The notes under the pieces were generated by a model that was not told the DNA's origin, ran no database searches, and saw only the letters and a list, made by a program, of their open reading frames with translations. A DNA stretch of 64,000 bases from a virus. This document shows, piece by piece, positions 41,015-49,761 of this stretch. Positions within the stretch are counted from its first letter, which is position 1. Each line of letters starts with the position of its first letter. Both the position numbers and the translations under genes were made by a program. The DNA lies in the IMG/VR virus record IMGVR_UViG_3300009594_000003, positions 21,652 to 85,651 of that record; one strand, written 5' to 3'.

Positions 41015-41560
41015 ATGGGACTACTGAACGAGGATGGCACCCCGTACAAGGCCATAGGAAGCATCCAGCAATTCAACCCGGAAAACAAACAACACTGCTT
41101 GTTTAGTTTTTGGGACGAAGAGGCTATTCGTCAAGGAGGCTCTCCAATATATTACTACGAAGTCTTCATCCAAATCAACAACACTTTCGATCCGATTTAT
41201 AGAGAGGACCGTGGCAAGTTGTGGTCTAACTTCCCAGTGGAACTATGGGCTATGTACGAACCTATTCCTTCTCAGAACTACCAAAATGCTTATGGCATAG
41301 ACTCCCCAGACGATATCATTTTCGAGATGAACTATGATGCCGTCATCAGAGATTTGGGGCATCTGCCGAAACCTGGGTCTAGAATCTTCACTCCCCACCT
41401 GCGGGAGAATTGGGAAGTAATATCTAATAAGACTGGAGAGTTTAAGACATGGGGCATCATCAGAATACAAACGCTTTGTAGGAGATGGCAAGAAACTGTT
41501 ACCACTGGTGAGGGTAAGGTATCTCAAGCCCAACCAGATTTCAAGATAGATGCAGTATGA
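41015..41560 (+). CDS. Neck-like structural protein (gp14-like, tentative)
   Basis: 181 residues. MGLLNEDGTPYKAIG is followed by NAYGIDSPDDIIFEMNYDAV, LPKPGSRIFTPHLRENWEVI and TWGIIRIQTLCRRWQET. The order 'YGIDSPD... F.. G..i..PhL...wEV....... L.C..w' is like T4 gp14-type neck proteins. TATATAAA ends 1 base before AGC-ATG spacing begins, and there is no Shine-Dalgarno. The N-terminal pattern is shared with the gene at 35265-35891. Confidence 0.5.
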   Translation: MGLLNEDGTPYKAIGSIQQFNPENKQHCLFSFWDEEAIRQGGSPIYYYEVFIQINNTFDPIYREDRGKLWSNFPVELWAMYEPIPSQNYQNAYGIDSPDDIIFEMNYDAVIRDLGHLPKPGSRIFTPHLRENWEVISNKTGEFKTWGIIRIQTLCRRWQETVTTGEGKVSQAQPDFKIDAV

Positions 41561-41568
41561 GGTAGACC

Positions 41569-42132
41569 ATGACACTAGAACAAGTACAGAAATTGAAGGC
41601 AGAGCTTCTTAGCAGGCTCATCAACGCAGAAGAGCAACTAGAGGCCAAGGTCTCAGAACTTACCATCCATGAGGGCAAGAAGAAAGAGAAATCCAAGGAA
41701 TGGAAGTTCGGTAAGGGGATCAAAGGCACGGTGCGTGCTGCTATAACCAAACACTCCGATAAGTTCGACAAGGACTGCAAAGACCCGGATCGTTTATGCC
41801 CATACGCCGTCTTCGCCGCCAAGAAGAAAAAGGGAATGACAGCCAAATACAAAGACCAACCAAGTACACTAAAAGGCAAACCAAAGAAAAGGAAACGATT
41901 CCAAAACGAATGCTTCATGACTTTCGAGGAATGGTTGCCTCTACGTGAAGACTGTGGCAAACCACACCCGATCACAAAGATGCAGAAGATAGATCATGAA
42001 GAAAAAAAAAGGTCGCCGAAGGTAAGAGACCTCAGAGACGACCTGAGTAGTGACTACAAAGGACACATCAAGCACAACGGAACCGTGGAGCCATTCAAGG
42101 TTTTCGATAAACGAACTCTACGAAGAAGTTAG
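41569..42132 (+). CDS. Unknown basic protein
   Basis: 187 residues, strongly basic, starting with a helix MTLEQVQKLKAELLSRLINA and followed by Lys-rich stretches (EGKKKEKSKEWKFGKGIKG). It could bind nucleic acid or act as a scaffold. GGTAG lies before the ATG. No family recognised. Its stop overlaps the convergent gene by 4 bases. Confidence 0.5.
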   Translation: MTLEQVQKLKAELLSRLINAEEQLEAKVSELTIHEGKKKEKSKEWKFGKGIKGTVRAAITKHSDKFDKDCKDPDRLCPYAVFAAKKKKGMTAKYKDQPSTLKGKPKKRKRFQNECFMTFEEWLPLREDCGKPHPITKMQKIDHEEKKRSPKVRDLRDDLSSDYKGHIKHNGTVEPFKVFDKRTLRRS

Positions 42133-43085
42133 GCTTGTGTATCTTCTTGAAGAACCACAGAGGGATTTTCGGTTTTCGCAGGGGCGTTCTGATGTCCAGT
42201 ATCTTCACCCTCAATGGCATCTGGGTCTGAGTTTTGAAAATGCGGTAGGTCTTCACGTCTCACCTTGAAATAAGCTGGCTTGATCCTCTTCATTGTCTTT
42301 GGGCGGTCGGAGCGACTACCCTTGTTGCACTCATTGAATAGATTTCTTATGCCTTCCTTGCCAGCTTTAGAATAAGCGGTAGACATTTGACGATAAACGT
42401 CAGTAAACAGTCGGCCCTTGTAGTCTTTCCAAGAATGGCTGGCAATCTTGCCGCCAAAACTAGATATTGCGGACGTGCAGCTTTCTCGCATCATCGCCTC
42501 TTCTATACTCATCTCCTTGATGTCGTAAGCTGGCTTCTTCGGCATCAACAAAATCTGACCGTATGGCTCGCCGTATCGGAAGATGTGAGTTTGTCCAAGT
42601 AGCGGCGACTTGAAAACAATGAAGAATATCTTCGGCCAAAACCTCTGAATGTGTCCAGGCACAGGAATCGGAACTGTGCCTGTAGTGTCGGTATAAAACC
42701 TTGGGTGAGGCTCTATACGAACAGCATACCCTTCAGGCGGCAACAGATCAAGCGATGAAGTGAAGCCATAATGACCCGGAGCAAAAGTTTGAAAAGGTGG
42801 ACCCTCCCTGGTCCAATCTGGTTCATTCTTGAAGTCGCCCTCGAAGATGACGGCTTCCCCGTCTTTGTCTTCAACCGATGTCACTTTTATTTCTGTCTGG
42901 AAGGGGTAGATGAGTTCTAGTCCGTAGGTTGAACCATCAACAAAAGGCTGACAATGCCACGGTTGCGGGCGGGCACCATCACCATGTTCGTGATTCTCCC
43001 CTGCCCAACCAGGAATCTCTAGTTTGATTGGTCGAGGCGGCAGGCCGCAAAACCAAGTTCTGAACTTCAATTCTAGCACTGACAT
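42129..43085 (-). CDS. DUF6065-like protein (tentative)
   Basis: About 318 residues. KLEIPGWAGENHEHGDGARP, QPWHCQPFVDGSTYGLELIY and PFQTEIKV form an N-terminal beta domain that resembles, from memory, the DUF6065 family; the remaining half is helical and basic. The ATG at 43085 (MSVLELKF) has GGAGC 8 bases upstream and is preferred to an upstream TTG. Function unknown. Confidence 0.5.
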   Translation of the reverse strand: MSVLELKFRTWFCGLPPRPIKLEIPGWAGENHEHGDGARPQPWHCQPFVDGSTYGLELIYPFQTEIKVTSVEDKDGEAVIFEGDFKNEPDWTREGPPFQTFAPGHYGFTSSLDLLPPEGYAVRIEPHPRFYTDTTGTVPIPVPGHIQRFWPKIFFIVFKSPLLGQTHIFRYGEPYGQILLMPKKPAYDIKEMSIEEAMMRESCTSAISSFGGKIASHSWKDYKGRLFTDVYRQMSTAYSKAGKEGIRNLFNECNKGSRSDRPKTMKRIKPAYFKVRREDLPHFQNSDPDAIEGEDTGHQNAPAKTENPSVVLQEDTQA

Positions 43086-43155
43086 CGAACTGCTCCAATT
43101 CAATGTTAATAAACGTAACTACTCTATCATAGAAAGGCCCTCTTAGGAAAGTGTA

Positions 43156-44169
43156 ATGGCTGAAAAGATTGTTAATCCGGGTATTCATCCTGACCAGTCG
43201 CTAGTGGCGTGCAATGATATTAGTCCATTGCAAGAGCCACTCGACATTGACAAGCCCGAATCATATTGCCCTGACGATCCAACCGCCGATCCTTCTCAGA
43301 AGCATGTATCACCACCTGCCGAAAGTTGGCTAGAGGATGTCAGCAACAAGAAAACCGGCCTGGGTCAACACGCACAGTGCGACCCAATGCAGACGGGTCA
43401 AATTCTAAACGACCTTCAGCAACCAAACAGAAACACTATCTATAGATACTCGAAAGCCCTCCGTGGGTGTGACGAGGCCATACTTGATTTGTTTCGTGAC
43501 CTAGTTGTGATCGATGAAGATGGCAAGGCACATCCGGTTCCCATTGTCTGGGCAACGCAGGAGAGGGCTGTGGCTCACATCCTTCAAGACAATGTTCGGA
43601 AGGATAACAGTGGGGTCGTAGACAGAATCAGACTGCCCATCTTGGCATGTCATAACTCCTCGATCACCTTCGCTCAGGACAGATACATCTACCACAAAGC
43701 CCTGGATTACATGAGAAGGTACAGAGACGATCTGAAACCGGGCTTTACTATTAAGGAAAATACACACGACCGAGACACAGTTTTTGGTGTCGCCAGAGGC
43801 ATTCCAATCGATGTTGGCTACCAGATTTTTGCCTGGACGTTCTACTTGGAGGACATGAACCAGATATTGGAACAAATGCTTCTGAAATTTAGCCCTATTG
43901 CATATATACGAGTACGGGGGGTCGCTTGGGAAACTATTGTCAAGCTAGACTCGATAGCTAATAATCTCAATGTGGAACCGGGAGATCAAGACGTAAGAGT
44001 TATCAAATTCGAGTTTAATTTGACGGCACAGACATATATACCTCAACCAATAGTTCGCAAGAAGACTGTGCTGAAAATGAATGTAGACATTCACAACAGC
44101 GTAAAACCCAACGAGGTAACAGAGACGCTTGCGAGACTAGAAGAGGCAATCGAGGAACTGAAAGAATGA
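43156..44169 (+). CDS. Tail terminator / sheath stabiliser, gp15-like
   Basis: 337 residues. After a variable N-terminus come KAHPVPIVWATQERAVAHIL, RIRLPILACHNSSITFAQDR and RGIPIDVGYQIFAWTFYLED followed by MNQILEQMLLKFSPIAYIRV. This pattern (interface pressed through 'P...A...R', then 'PIdv.Y.i.i.t...ed.nqIleQil..F.P') is that of T4 gp15-type tail completion proteins. It lies directly upstream of the sheath gene, as expected for a tail module. AGGAAAG precedes the ATG; the stop overlaps the next gene (ATGA). Confidence 0.62.
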   Translation: MAEKIVNPGIHPDQSLVACNDISPLQEPLDIDKPESYCPDDPTADPSQKHVSPPAESWLEDVSNKKTGLGQHAQCDPMQTGQILNDLQQPNRNTIYRYSKALRGCDEAILDLFRDLVVIDEDGKAHPVPIVWATQERAVAHILQDNVRKDNSGVVDRIRLPILACHNSSITFAQDRYIYHKALDYMRRYRDDLKPGFTIKENTHDRDTVFGVARGIPIDVGYQIFAWTFYLEDMNQILEQMLLKFSPIAYIRVRGVAWETIVKLDSIANNLNVEPGDQDVRVIKFEFNLTAQTYIPQPIVRKKTVLKMNVDIHNSVKPNEVTETLARLEEAIEELKE

Positions 44170-44369
44170 TCGAGATCACAAACAAGAAGAGGCATCCGGT
44201 GCAGTTGGTTGTTAGATCGAGGAAAGCCCCTCGTGCCTTTACGACCAAGAATGTCCCTGGTGTGGGTGCCGGTAAAAACGTCATCCGACTAGAAGACGAG
44301 TTGCATACAGAATATATAGACCGGCTCCAGAAGATGGGTCTAATTTCAGTACGGCATATACAAAATTAA
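44166..44369 (+). CDS. Small protein between tail terminator and sheath
   Basis: 67 residues, MIEITNKKRHPVQLVVRSRK..., basic and probably beta-rich. ATGA overlap with the preceding tail gene and position just before the sheath suggest a minor tail role. No family recognised. Confidence 0.5.
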   Translation: MIEITNKKRHPVQLVVRSRKAPRAFTTKNVPGVGAGKNVIRLEDELHTEYIDRLQKMGLISVRHIQN

Positions 44370-44396
44370 GTGAACTGAAAAATGGAGAAATAAGCT

Positions 44397-46754
44397 ATGG
44401 CGATTATACAGGGATTTCCGCCTTCTAACACGATCAGTCCTAGCGTGAGAATCACGGAGAAAGACCTTAGCTTCGTTCCGCCAGAACCTAGCTTCCACCG
44501 TGCGGCTATCGTAGGCTTTGCGTCCAAGGGACCGATCAACGTGCCTACCGTTATTAGGACGACCAGACAGCTACACACGGTATTTGGTTATCCGCATCCT
44601 GACGTGGGTGATCCGTACCTAATCTACGCAGGTGAGATTTATCTGCTAGTGTCCAACGAACTATATGTTCTGCGTGTTGGCGATGAAGACGAAGTAAGCG
44701 ACGAGCGTGCCGCAACCGCCGAGGTTGCCGTGCCGTCTGCTGGTGGTCAGATCATTATTCAGGGTAGTGCCACTCAAGGTGCTGGTTTCGTATTTCCTAC
44801 AGACCAGTTCTTCAGATGGAGACTAAACGGTGTACTTGCCTCCAAGACTCTCTTGGTAGACTCTGGCACTTACACCGCACTACAGTTGGTTGAGAATTTG
44901 AATGACCAACTAGCTCCTGGCATCGACGGTATCGAGTTCTTCGTATCCGGTACTGGTGCTGCCAGCAAGGTCGGCGTCAGAACCACTTTCGCCTTCGGCC
45001 CAACCGCCGAGCTAGAGTTGGTATCCATCATCGACGCCCTCTATGGACCAACCAGTGTTATCGGCATGGGTCTAGGTATGACCAAAGCTGTAAGCACTGG
45101 CACCGAGAACTGCTATCCAGATAACGGTTCGGGCTGCACCCCAGACACTTGGGACTTCACCGGCCTAACCTCACTAACTCTGAAGATAGTGGTTGACGGA
45201 ACCGACAACGTATTGATTGACAACGTGGTACAAACGGTTGATCTAACCTCTTTAGTTGGTAACGTTCGTAACTCCAACGACATTGTGACTGCTTTGAACG
45301 ACGCCGTAACTGCTGGCGATGTTCCTGGTGGTTGGACCGCTACCGAAGTTGCGAACGCCGTTCGCATCAGCACCAACCATTCTGGTCGTGACGCCCGCTT
45401 ACTAGTCAAGACCGGCACCAACGGTGCTACGATCCTTGGCTTCGACGGCACAACTGCAACTGGTGCATCTCTAGTGAGAACCACTGGTGCGGTTGACATC
45501 GATCAGGCTGCACGAGTCAACGGTGCCGCTAACTCGACCGGCGAAGTTACCTTCACCATCAAGGCCGACAGCCCTGGTATCGAAGGCAACCAGACCGACA
45601 TAACAATTGTCAATGACGTAAGAGAAAACGTATTCACCGTTGAAGTCTTGAACAACAACGTACAGGTAGAGGTCTGGGGTAACTTGACCAAGGACCAGAC
45701 CAATAGGTTCTATGTAGAAACCTTCCTGTCTCTAGTATCCGACTTCGTGCGTTGCACAGACGTTACAACCAACCCAGCACCGCCAGCCGATGGCACGTAT
45801 GCCCTAGCAGGTGGTAGCGACGGTATTCCTGCCGACCCAGACAAGCAGGACGAGCTAATCATCGGAAGCGACATCGCCTTCACCGGTATGTACGCCTTCT
45901 CCGAGCCTGAGCAGATTGACATCGATCTAATCGCTGTCCCAGGTCACTCGTCTACTTCGATTGTGGTCGAGCTACTTAGACTATGCCAGCACTTCAGACA
46001 GGACGCTATGGCGATCATCGACGCACCGTTCGGCCTGACCGTGAAAGAGATTGTCCACTGGCAGAACGGCTCGCACCCATTGAACACCACTAGATTCGAC
46101 TCCGATTTCGGTGCCCTCTACTGGCCGTGGTGCAAGTACCGTGACAATCACAACAGAGTCGATGTCTGGATTCCACCATCGGGTCCAGTCATGGCGGTAT
46201 ACGCAAGAAGCGATAGCTTCGCTGCACCGTGGTTCGCACCAGCCGGTGTCAACCGTGGTCTAGTTCCAGCCATCAGTGACGTATTTACTCGTCCAACTCT
46301 CGCCGAGAGAGACCTGATGTATGGCAACAGAAACGCAGTGAACCCAATCGTACAGTTCGCAGACTTCGAGGGCTTCGTGGTCTGGGGTCAAAAGACTCTA
46401 CAAAGAAGACCAACAGCACTGGATAGAGTGAACGTCAGAAGATTGATGTTCGTCATCGAGAAGAGAATCAGAACCGCTTCTAGACAGCTATTGTTCGATC
46501 CACACGACGAGCAGTTCCGTCAGAAGTTCATCTCCATCGCTGACACGATCTTGAGAGAGATTTCCGTAGGTCGTGGTATCAACGCCTACATCATCCAGGC
46601 TGACGAGGAACTCAATACGCCGGATGTCATCGATAGGAACGAGTTCCGTGCAAGAATCGGTATCCAGCCGATTAGAGCGGTCGAGTTCATCTTCGTTGAG
46701 TTTAGCATCCACCGCACAGGTAGCTTCACTCAGACTACTGAGGCGGGAACGTAA
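44397..46754 (+). CDS. Tail sheath protein, gp18-like
   Basis: 785 residues. The N-terminus PPSNTISPSVRITEKDLSFV and AAIVGFASKGPINVPTVIRT, TRQLHTVFGYP is the contractile sheath signature. The C-terminal domain has YPWCKYRDNHN-like 'YWPWCKYRD', FAAPWFAPAGVNRG, and RTASRQLLFDPHDEQFRQKF, all typical of T4 gp18-type sheaths. A large variable insertion (about residues 100-480) is likely surface exposed. The protein forms the contractile outer tail. GGAGA precedes the ATG; a hairpin follows the stop. Confidence 0.92.
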   Translation: MAIIQGFPPSNTISPSVRITEKDLSFVPPEPSFHRAAIVGFASKGPINVPTVIRTTRQLHTVFGYPHPDVGDPYLIYAGEIYLLVSNELYVLRVGDEDEVSDERAATAEVAVPSAGGQIIIQGSATQGAGFVFPTDQFFRWRLNGVLASKTLLVDSGTYTALQLVENLNDQLAPGIDGIEFFVSGTGAASKVGVRTTFAFGPTAELELVSIIDALYGPTSVIGMGLGMTKAVSTGTENCYPDNGSGCTPDTWDFTGLTSLTLKIVVDGTDNVLIDNVVQTVDLTSLVGNVRNSNDIVTALNDAVTAGDVPGGWTATEVANAVRISTNHSGRDARLLVKTGTNGATILGFDGTTATGASLVRTTGAVDIDQAARVNGAANSTGEVTFTIKADSPGIEGNQTDITIVNDVRENVFTVEVLNNNVQVEVWGNLTKDQTNRFYVETFLSLVSDFVRCTDVTTNPAPPADGTYALAGGSDGIPADPDKQDELIIGSDIAFTGMYAFSEPEQIDIDLIAVPGHSSTSIVVELLRLCQHFRQDAMAIIDAPFGLTVKEIVHWQNGSHPLNTTRFDSDFGALYWPWCKYRDNHNRVDVWIPPSGPVMAVYARSDSFAAPWFAPAGVNRGLVPAISDVFTRPTLAERDLMYGNRNAVNPIVQFADFEGFVVWGQKTLQRRPTALDRVNVRRLMFVIEKRIRTASRQLLFDPHDEQFRQKFISIADTILREISVGRGINAYIIQADEELNTPDVIDRNEFRARIGIQPIRAVEFIFVEFSIHRTGSFTQTTEAGT

Positions 46755-46765
46755 AGTAACTTAGT

Positions 46766-46793
46766 TCATCCCGCCCCGCAAGGGGCGGGATGA
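46766..46793 (+). terminator. Hairpin after the sheath gene
   Basis: 12-base perfect stem TCATCCCGCCCC with a GCAA loop. No T run follows, so it may protect or attenuate the mRNA rather than stop transcription fully. Confidence 0.7.
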
Positions 46794-46835
46794 CCATAAA
46801 CATCCGAATCTGATCTGAACAAATAGGAGAATAAT

Positions 46836-47393
46836 ATGGCTGATATGGGACTAGGAAGACTTGGCGATCAAAGGCTAGTCTTCAAGCGAAAGTTCAGATG
46901 GACGTTTGAAGTCCAGAAGGTCTGCGGTGGGCGAACCATTCCGAAGTTCTTCGTCAAGTTGGCTTCCCGTCCGAATCTGACTATCGAGGAAACAGAAATC
47001 AACTTCCTACATGCCAAAACCTGGATTCCGGGTAAGGCATCCTGGGAAACTATCACAGTCACGTACTATGACATTTCTACCACCGACCTTGGCCCACTAT
47101 GGGACTGGTTGGCTACCGTCTATGACTTCACTGACCCACAGGGCTTGAAAATGGGTTCCAACCGTGAATCCTATGCTGCCCAGGGCATCCTGTTGATGTA
47201 CGACGGTTGCGGTAAAGAAATGGAACAGTGGACTCTCAACGATATGTGGCCGCAGGCCGCTAACTTCGGCGAGCTTGATTATTCTAGCTCTGAAGAGGCA
47301 ACCATCGAACTTACGTTGAGATATTCTCAAGTCAAGTACGAACCAAAGAACGGCTGCTCGCCAGCACCGAATCCTTGCTGCAAGGGCTGCTAG
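46836..47393 (+). CDS. Tail tube protein, gp19-like (copy 1)
   Basis: 185 residues. FKRKFRWTFEVQKVCGGRTI, RPNLTIEETEINFLHAKTWI, PGKASWETITVTYYD and NFGELDYSSSEEATIELTLR are the tube fold pattern of T4 gp19-type proteins. It polymerises into the inner tail tube. AGGAG precedes the ATG. It is about 65 percent similar by eye to the next gene. The C-terminus is Cys-rich (CSPAPNPCCKGC). Confidence 0.85.
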   Translation: MADMGLGRLGDQRLVFKRKFRWTFEVQKVCGGRTIPKFFVKLASRPNLTIEETEINFLHAKTWIPGKASWETITVTYYDISTTDLGPLWDWLATVYDFTDPQGLKMGSNRESYAAQGILLMYDGCGKEMEQWTLNDMWPQAANFGELDYSSSEEATIELTLRYSQVKYEPKNGCSPAPNPCCKGC

Positions 47394-47415
47394 TCGCAAT
47401 AAGGCTATCCTATCG

Positions 47416-47443
47416 AACCCAGGCCGACTAATCGGCCTGGGTT
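47416..47443 (+). terminator. Hairpin between tube genes 1 and 2
   Basis: 12-base perfect stem AACCCAGGCCGA with loop CTAA, extended by TATC/GATA outside. Weak T tract; may attenuate between tube copies. Confidence 0.7.
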
Positions 47444-47471
47444 TGATAAGGCTTTCAAGCAAGGAGATACT

Positions 47472-48095
47472 ATGCCTATCAATATGGGTATTGGACGTTT
47501 GGGGTTCAATAACCTGATCTTCAAGCGTAAATTCCGATGGACATTTGAGCTATACGACATCTGCGGAGGTAGAAGAATTCCTCCTCACTATGTCAAACTA
47601 GCTGCTCGTCCAAACCTGACCATTGAAGAAACTGAAATCAACTATCTTCACGCTAAAACATGGCTTCCGGGGAAGGCGTCCTGGGAGACTATGACTGTTA
47701 CCTACTACGACATTGCTACCATAGATGTGAAGCCGCTATACGATTGGTTGGCGAGCGTCTATGAATTCACGAACCCCGTTACTCTAAGAATGGGGTCCAC
47801 TCGTAGAGATTATGCCGCTAAGTCGCTTCTCTTCCTTTACGACGGATGCGGACAAGAATTGGAGCGGTGGAGAATGTCTGATGTGTGGCCTCAAGCCATC
47901 AATTTCGGAGAGCTAGATTATTCTTCGTCCGAAGAAGCTACTATAGAACTGACTCTGCGGTATTCTGAAGTGGAATATACTCCTCTCTGTCCACAGTTCG
48001 CTATCCAGCCTTGTTGTTCACCGTGCAATCAGTCATCTTCTGGGGCTACTGGTGGAAAGCTTCCGAACACTGGTAGTAACGTAGGATTGCCGTAA
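47472..48095 (+). CDS. Tail tube protein, gp19-like (copy 2)
   Basis: 207 residues, closely related to copy 1: FKRKFRWTFELYDICGGRRI, RPNLTIEETEINYLHAKTWL, PGKASWETMTVTYYD and NFGELDYSSSEEATIELTLR. It has a longer C-terminal tail (QPCCSPCNQSSSGATGGKLP). It arose by duplication and may occupy a special position such as the tube end. AAGGAG precedes the ATG. Confidence 0.83.
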   Translation: MPINMGIGRLGFNNLIFKRKFRWTFELYDICGGRRIPPHYVKLAARPNLTIEETEINYLHAKTWLPGKASWETMTVTYYDIATIDVKPLYDWLASVYEFTNPVTLRMGSTRRDYAAKSLLFLYDGCGQELERWRMSDVWPQAINFGELDYSSSEEATIELTLRYSEVEYTPLCPQFAIQPCCSPCNQSSSGATGGKLPNTGSNVGLP

Positions 48096-48097
48096 CG

Positions 48098-48123
48098 AAA
48101 AGAGGGCCTTACGGCCCTCTTTT
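48098..48123 (+). terminator. Terminator after tube gene 2
   Basis: Stem AAAAGAGGGCC, loop TTAC, stem GGCCCTCTTTT, then TATTT. Confidence 0.9.
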
Positions 48124-48146
48124 TATTTCAACTTGAGGATCATCCT

Positions 48147-48659
48147 ATGGCAAGAAACATGGGTCTTGATTTTGGTCTAGAAGGCCAGCAGACCTGTATC
48201 AAGAGAAGATTCCGTTGGCTGTTCAAGATACCAGATGTATCCGCCAGCGGCACGAATTCTCTTCCTCCAGACAAAGGTGCGAGGCCCTCAATGAGCTACA
48301 AAGAGCTTCAGGTCGAGCATCTAAATGAGACCATCTTCTACCCTGGCAAGCCAGATTGGAAGCCGGTCAACCTTGTGCTGTTTGATCTGAAGAAGAACCA
48401 ACACCCTGTCTTCAAGTGGCTCAAAGAAGTATACAACCCATGCGACGGCAAATACAAGCCGTCAGGTACTCCACAATTCAAAAAGACAGCCACCCTTGAA
48501 CTCTATGACGGCTGCGGCAACCTTCTCGAAGAATGGAGATTCGAGAACGTATGGCCTCAGAACGTAGAGTTCGGAGAACTGGACATGGGCAATGCAGAGT
48601 ATGTGACTTGTGACATCACATTGCGATACGACAGAGCTTTCCTCTCGGACGCCTGTTAG
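48147..48659 (+). CDS. Tail tube-like protein (copy 3, divergent)
   Basis: 170 residues sharing the tube pattern with copies 1 and 2: IKRRFRWLFKIPDVSASGTN, ARPSMSYKELQVEHLNETIF, YPGKPDWKPVNLVLFDLK and FGELDMGNAEYVTCDITLRY. The divergence suggests a specialised tube or tube-cap role. GAGGA precedes the ATG. It overlaps the convergent small gene by 4 bases. Confidence 0.78.
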   Translation: MARNMGLDFGLEGQQTCIKRRFRWLFKIPDVSASGTNSLPPDKGARPSMSYKELQVEHLNETIFYPGKPDWKPVNLVLFDLKKNQHPVFKWLKEVYNPCDGKYKPSGTPQFKKTATLELYDGCGNLLEEWRFENVWPQNVEFGELDMGNAEYVTCDITLRYDRAFLSDAC

Positions 48660-48898
48660 TCTTCCAGGTCAAAATCATTCTTGACCAGTTCTTTGGCCTC
48701 TCGTAGAATTGCTTCCAAATGACTAGTCTTCCAATCTAATACACGGCAGGCCCCACTTTTGTTGAGTCTGCCTTTTTTCGTATAGACTTTTGACTCGTTG
48801 CCCAAGAAGGCTTCTACTAGCTCGCCAAACCCATTATCAATTAGCTTTTGGATAATCTCCTGTTGCTCTATTACGTCTGTAAAATTCCTCTTAGCCAT
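48656..48898 (-). CDS. Small protein downstream of late sigma factor
   Basis: 80 residues: MAKRNFTDVIEQQEIIQKLI, helical, with KKGRLNKSGACRVLDWK as a basic patch. It lies 12 bases after the gp55-like gene on the same strand. In T4 late transcription gp55 works with the co-activator gp33, so a gp33-like role is conceivable, but no sequence match was recognised. AAGG precedes the ATG. Confidence 0.5.
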   Translation of the reverse strand: MAKRNFTDVIEQQEIIQKLIDNGFGELVEAFLGNESKVYTKKGRLNKSGACRVLDWKTSHLEAILREAKELVKNDFDLED

Positions 48899-48910
48899 GA
48901 CAAACCCTTC

Positions 48911-49462
48911 CTATAGCATTTCTCTCTTCTGCAACTCACTGCCGTAGATCGGCGTCTCCTTGCCGTTTTTTATCATGGTTCTTTCAGTTTGTCTTTGTAG
49001 ATGGACTTGATATTTGCGTTTGAGTTCGTTATAGTTTCTGGATGTACGATACATCTGACGGAAGTGGTTTAGTATGCAGGTTGTCATGTAGTTGAAGGCT
49101 TTACCCTTCTTTGGATCGAATCGGTCAATCTTTTCAAAGCATATCATTACGCCCTCTTGAATCTGATCGTCGGAATCGATCAGTCCAAATTTAGCGTATC
49201 GGACAATGTTCTCAGACAGCGTGTAGAAAGCCAAGGCCAACTCACGCTGGGCTTCTGTGAACTCTTTGGCTACATTATCACATTTGTTGCTATGTAGTTC
49301 AAGTAGATTCAGGTCTTCCTCTGTAGCCCGTTGACCTTTTCTGAAGATCGTGTCCTCTAAATCCTCCAAGATCATCTGACATCTACACTTCATTCGGTTA
49401 GCCCGCTGGAAGCGGTCGATGATCTTCTCGAAAACCCTGTTGTTGAGATACTCTGTAGACAT
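48911..49462 (-). CDS. Late transcription sigma factor, gp55-like
   Basis: 183 residues. A sigma region 2 is clear: AFYTLSENIVRYAKFGLIDS, DDQIQEGVMICFEKIDRFDP and KKGKAFNYMTTCILNHFRQM, then a basic tail. This matches T4 gp55, the sigma that directs RNA polymerase to late TATAAATA promoters. There is no region 4, as in gp55. The ATG at 49462 has AAGGGG upstream and is preferred to a TTG 15 bases before. It sits beside the tail genes it probably switches on. Confidence 0.82.
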   Translation of the reverse strand: MSTEYLNNRVFEKIIDRFQRANRMKCRCQMILEDLEDTIFRKGQRATEEDLNLLELHSNKCDNVAKEFTEAQRELALAFYTLSENIVRYAKFGLIDSDDQIQEGVMICFEKIDRFDPKKGKAFNYMTTCILNHFRQMYRTSRNYNELKRKYQVHLQRQTERTMIKNGKETPIYGSELQKREML

Positions 49463-49575
49463 GAACGCCCCTTGCAAAAGAAGTAGGTGTATATCTGCTC
49501 GATGCGTTCAATTCTTTCCTTCATTCCCTAAGTTTTCGCAGGGTACTATCTAGTGACTGGACACTAAATTATTAC

Positions 49576-49761
49576 ATGCTCAAAGCCTTAGATGCGATTG
49601 CAGAGATATTAGAGAACCCCGACATCAAAAAAGGCTACCGGAGCCTGAAGAAATACTACGAGGAGACCGGTATGACCTACGAGGCCGAGAGCATCGCTAA
49701 GTTAATAGAAACTAAGTTCAAACATGAATCTCACGGCCAACATCCTGGTAAAGAACAATGA
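49576..49761 (+). CDS. Small 61-residue helical protein
   Basis: MLKALDAIAEILENPDIKKG... is charged and helical. CTAAATTA lies 4 bases before the ATG with no ribosome site. It overlaps the following glycosyltransferase start by 38 bases. Function unknown. Confidence 0.45.
   Translation: MLKALDAIAEILENPDIKKGYRSLKKYYEETGMTYEAESIAKLIETKFKHESHGQHPGKEQ

Noticed and set aside
46766-47443. Riboswitch or attenuator between tail genes
   Set aside because: The hairpins are simple perfect stems without an aptamer-like domain; simple transcript control is enough to explain them.
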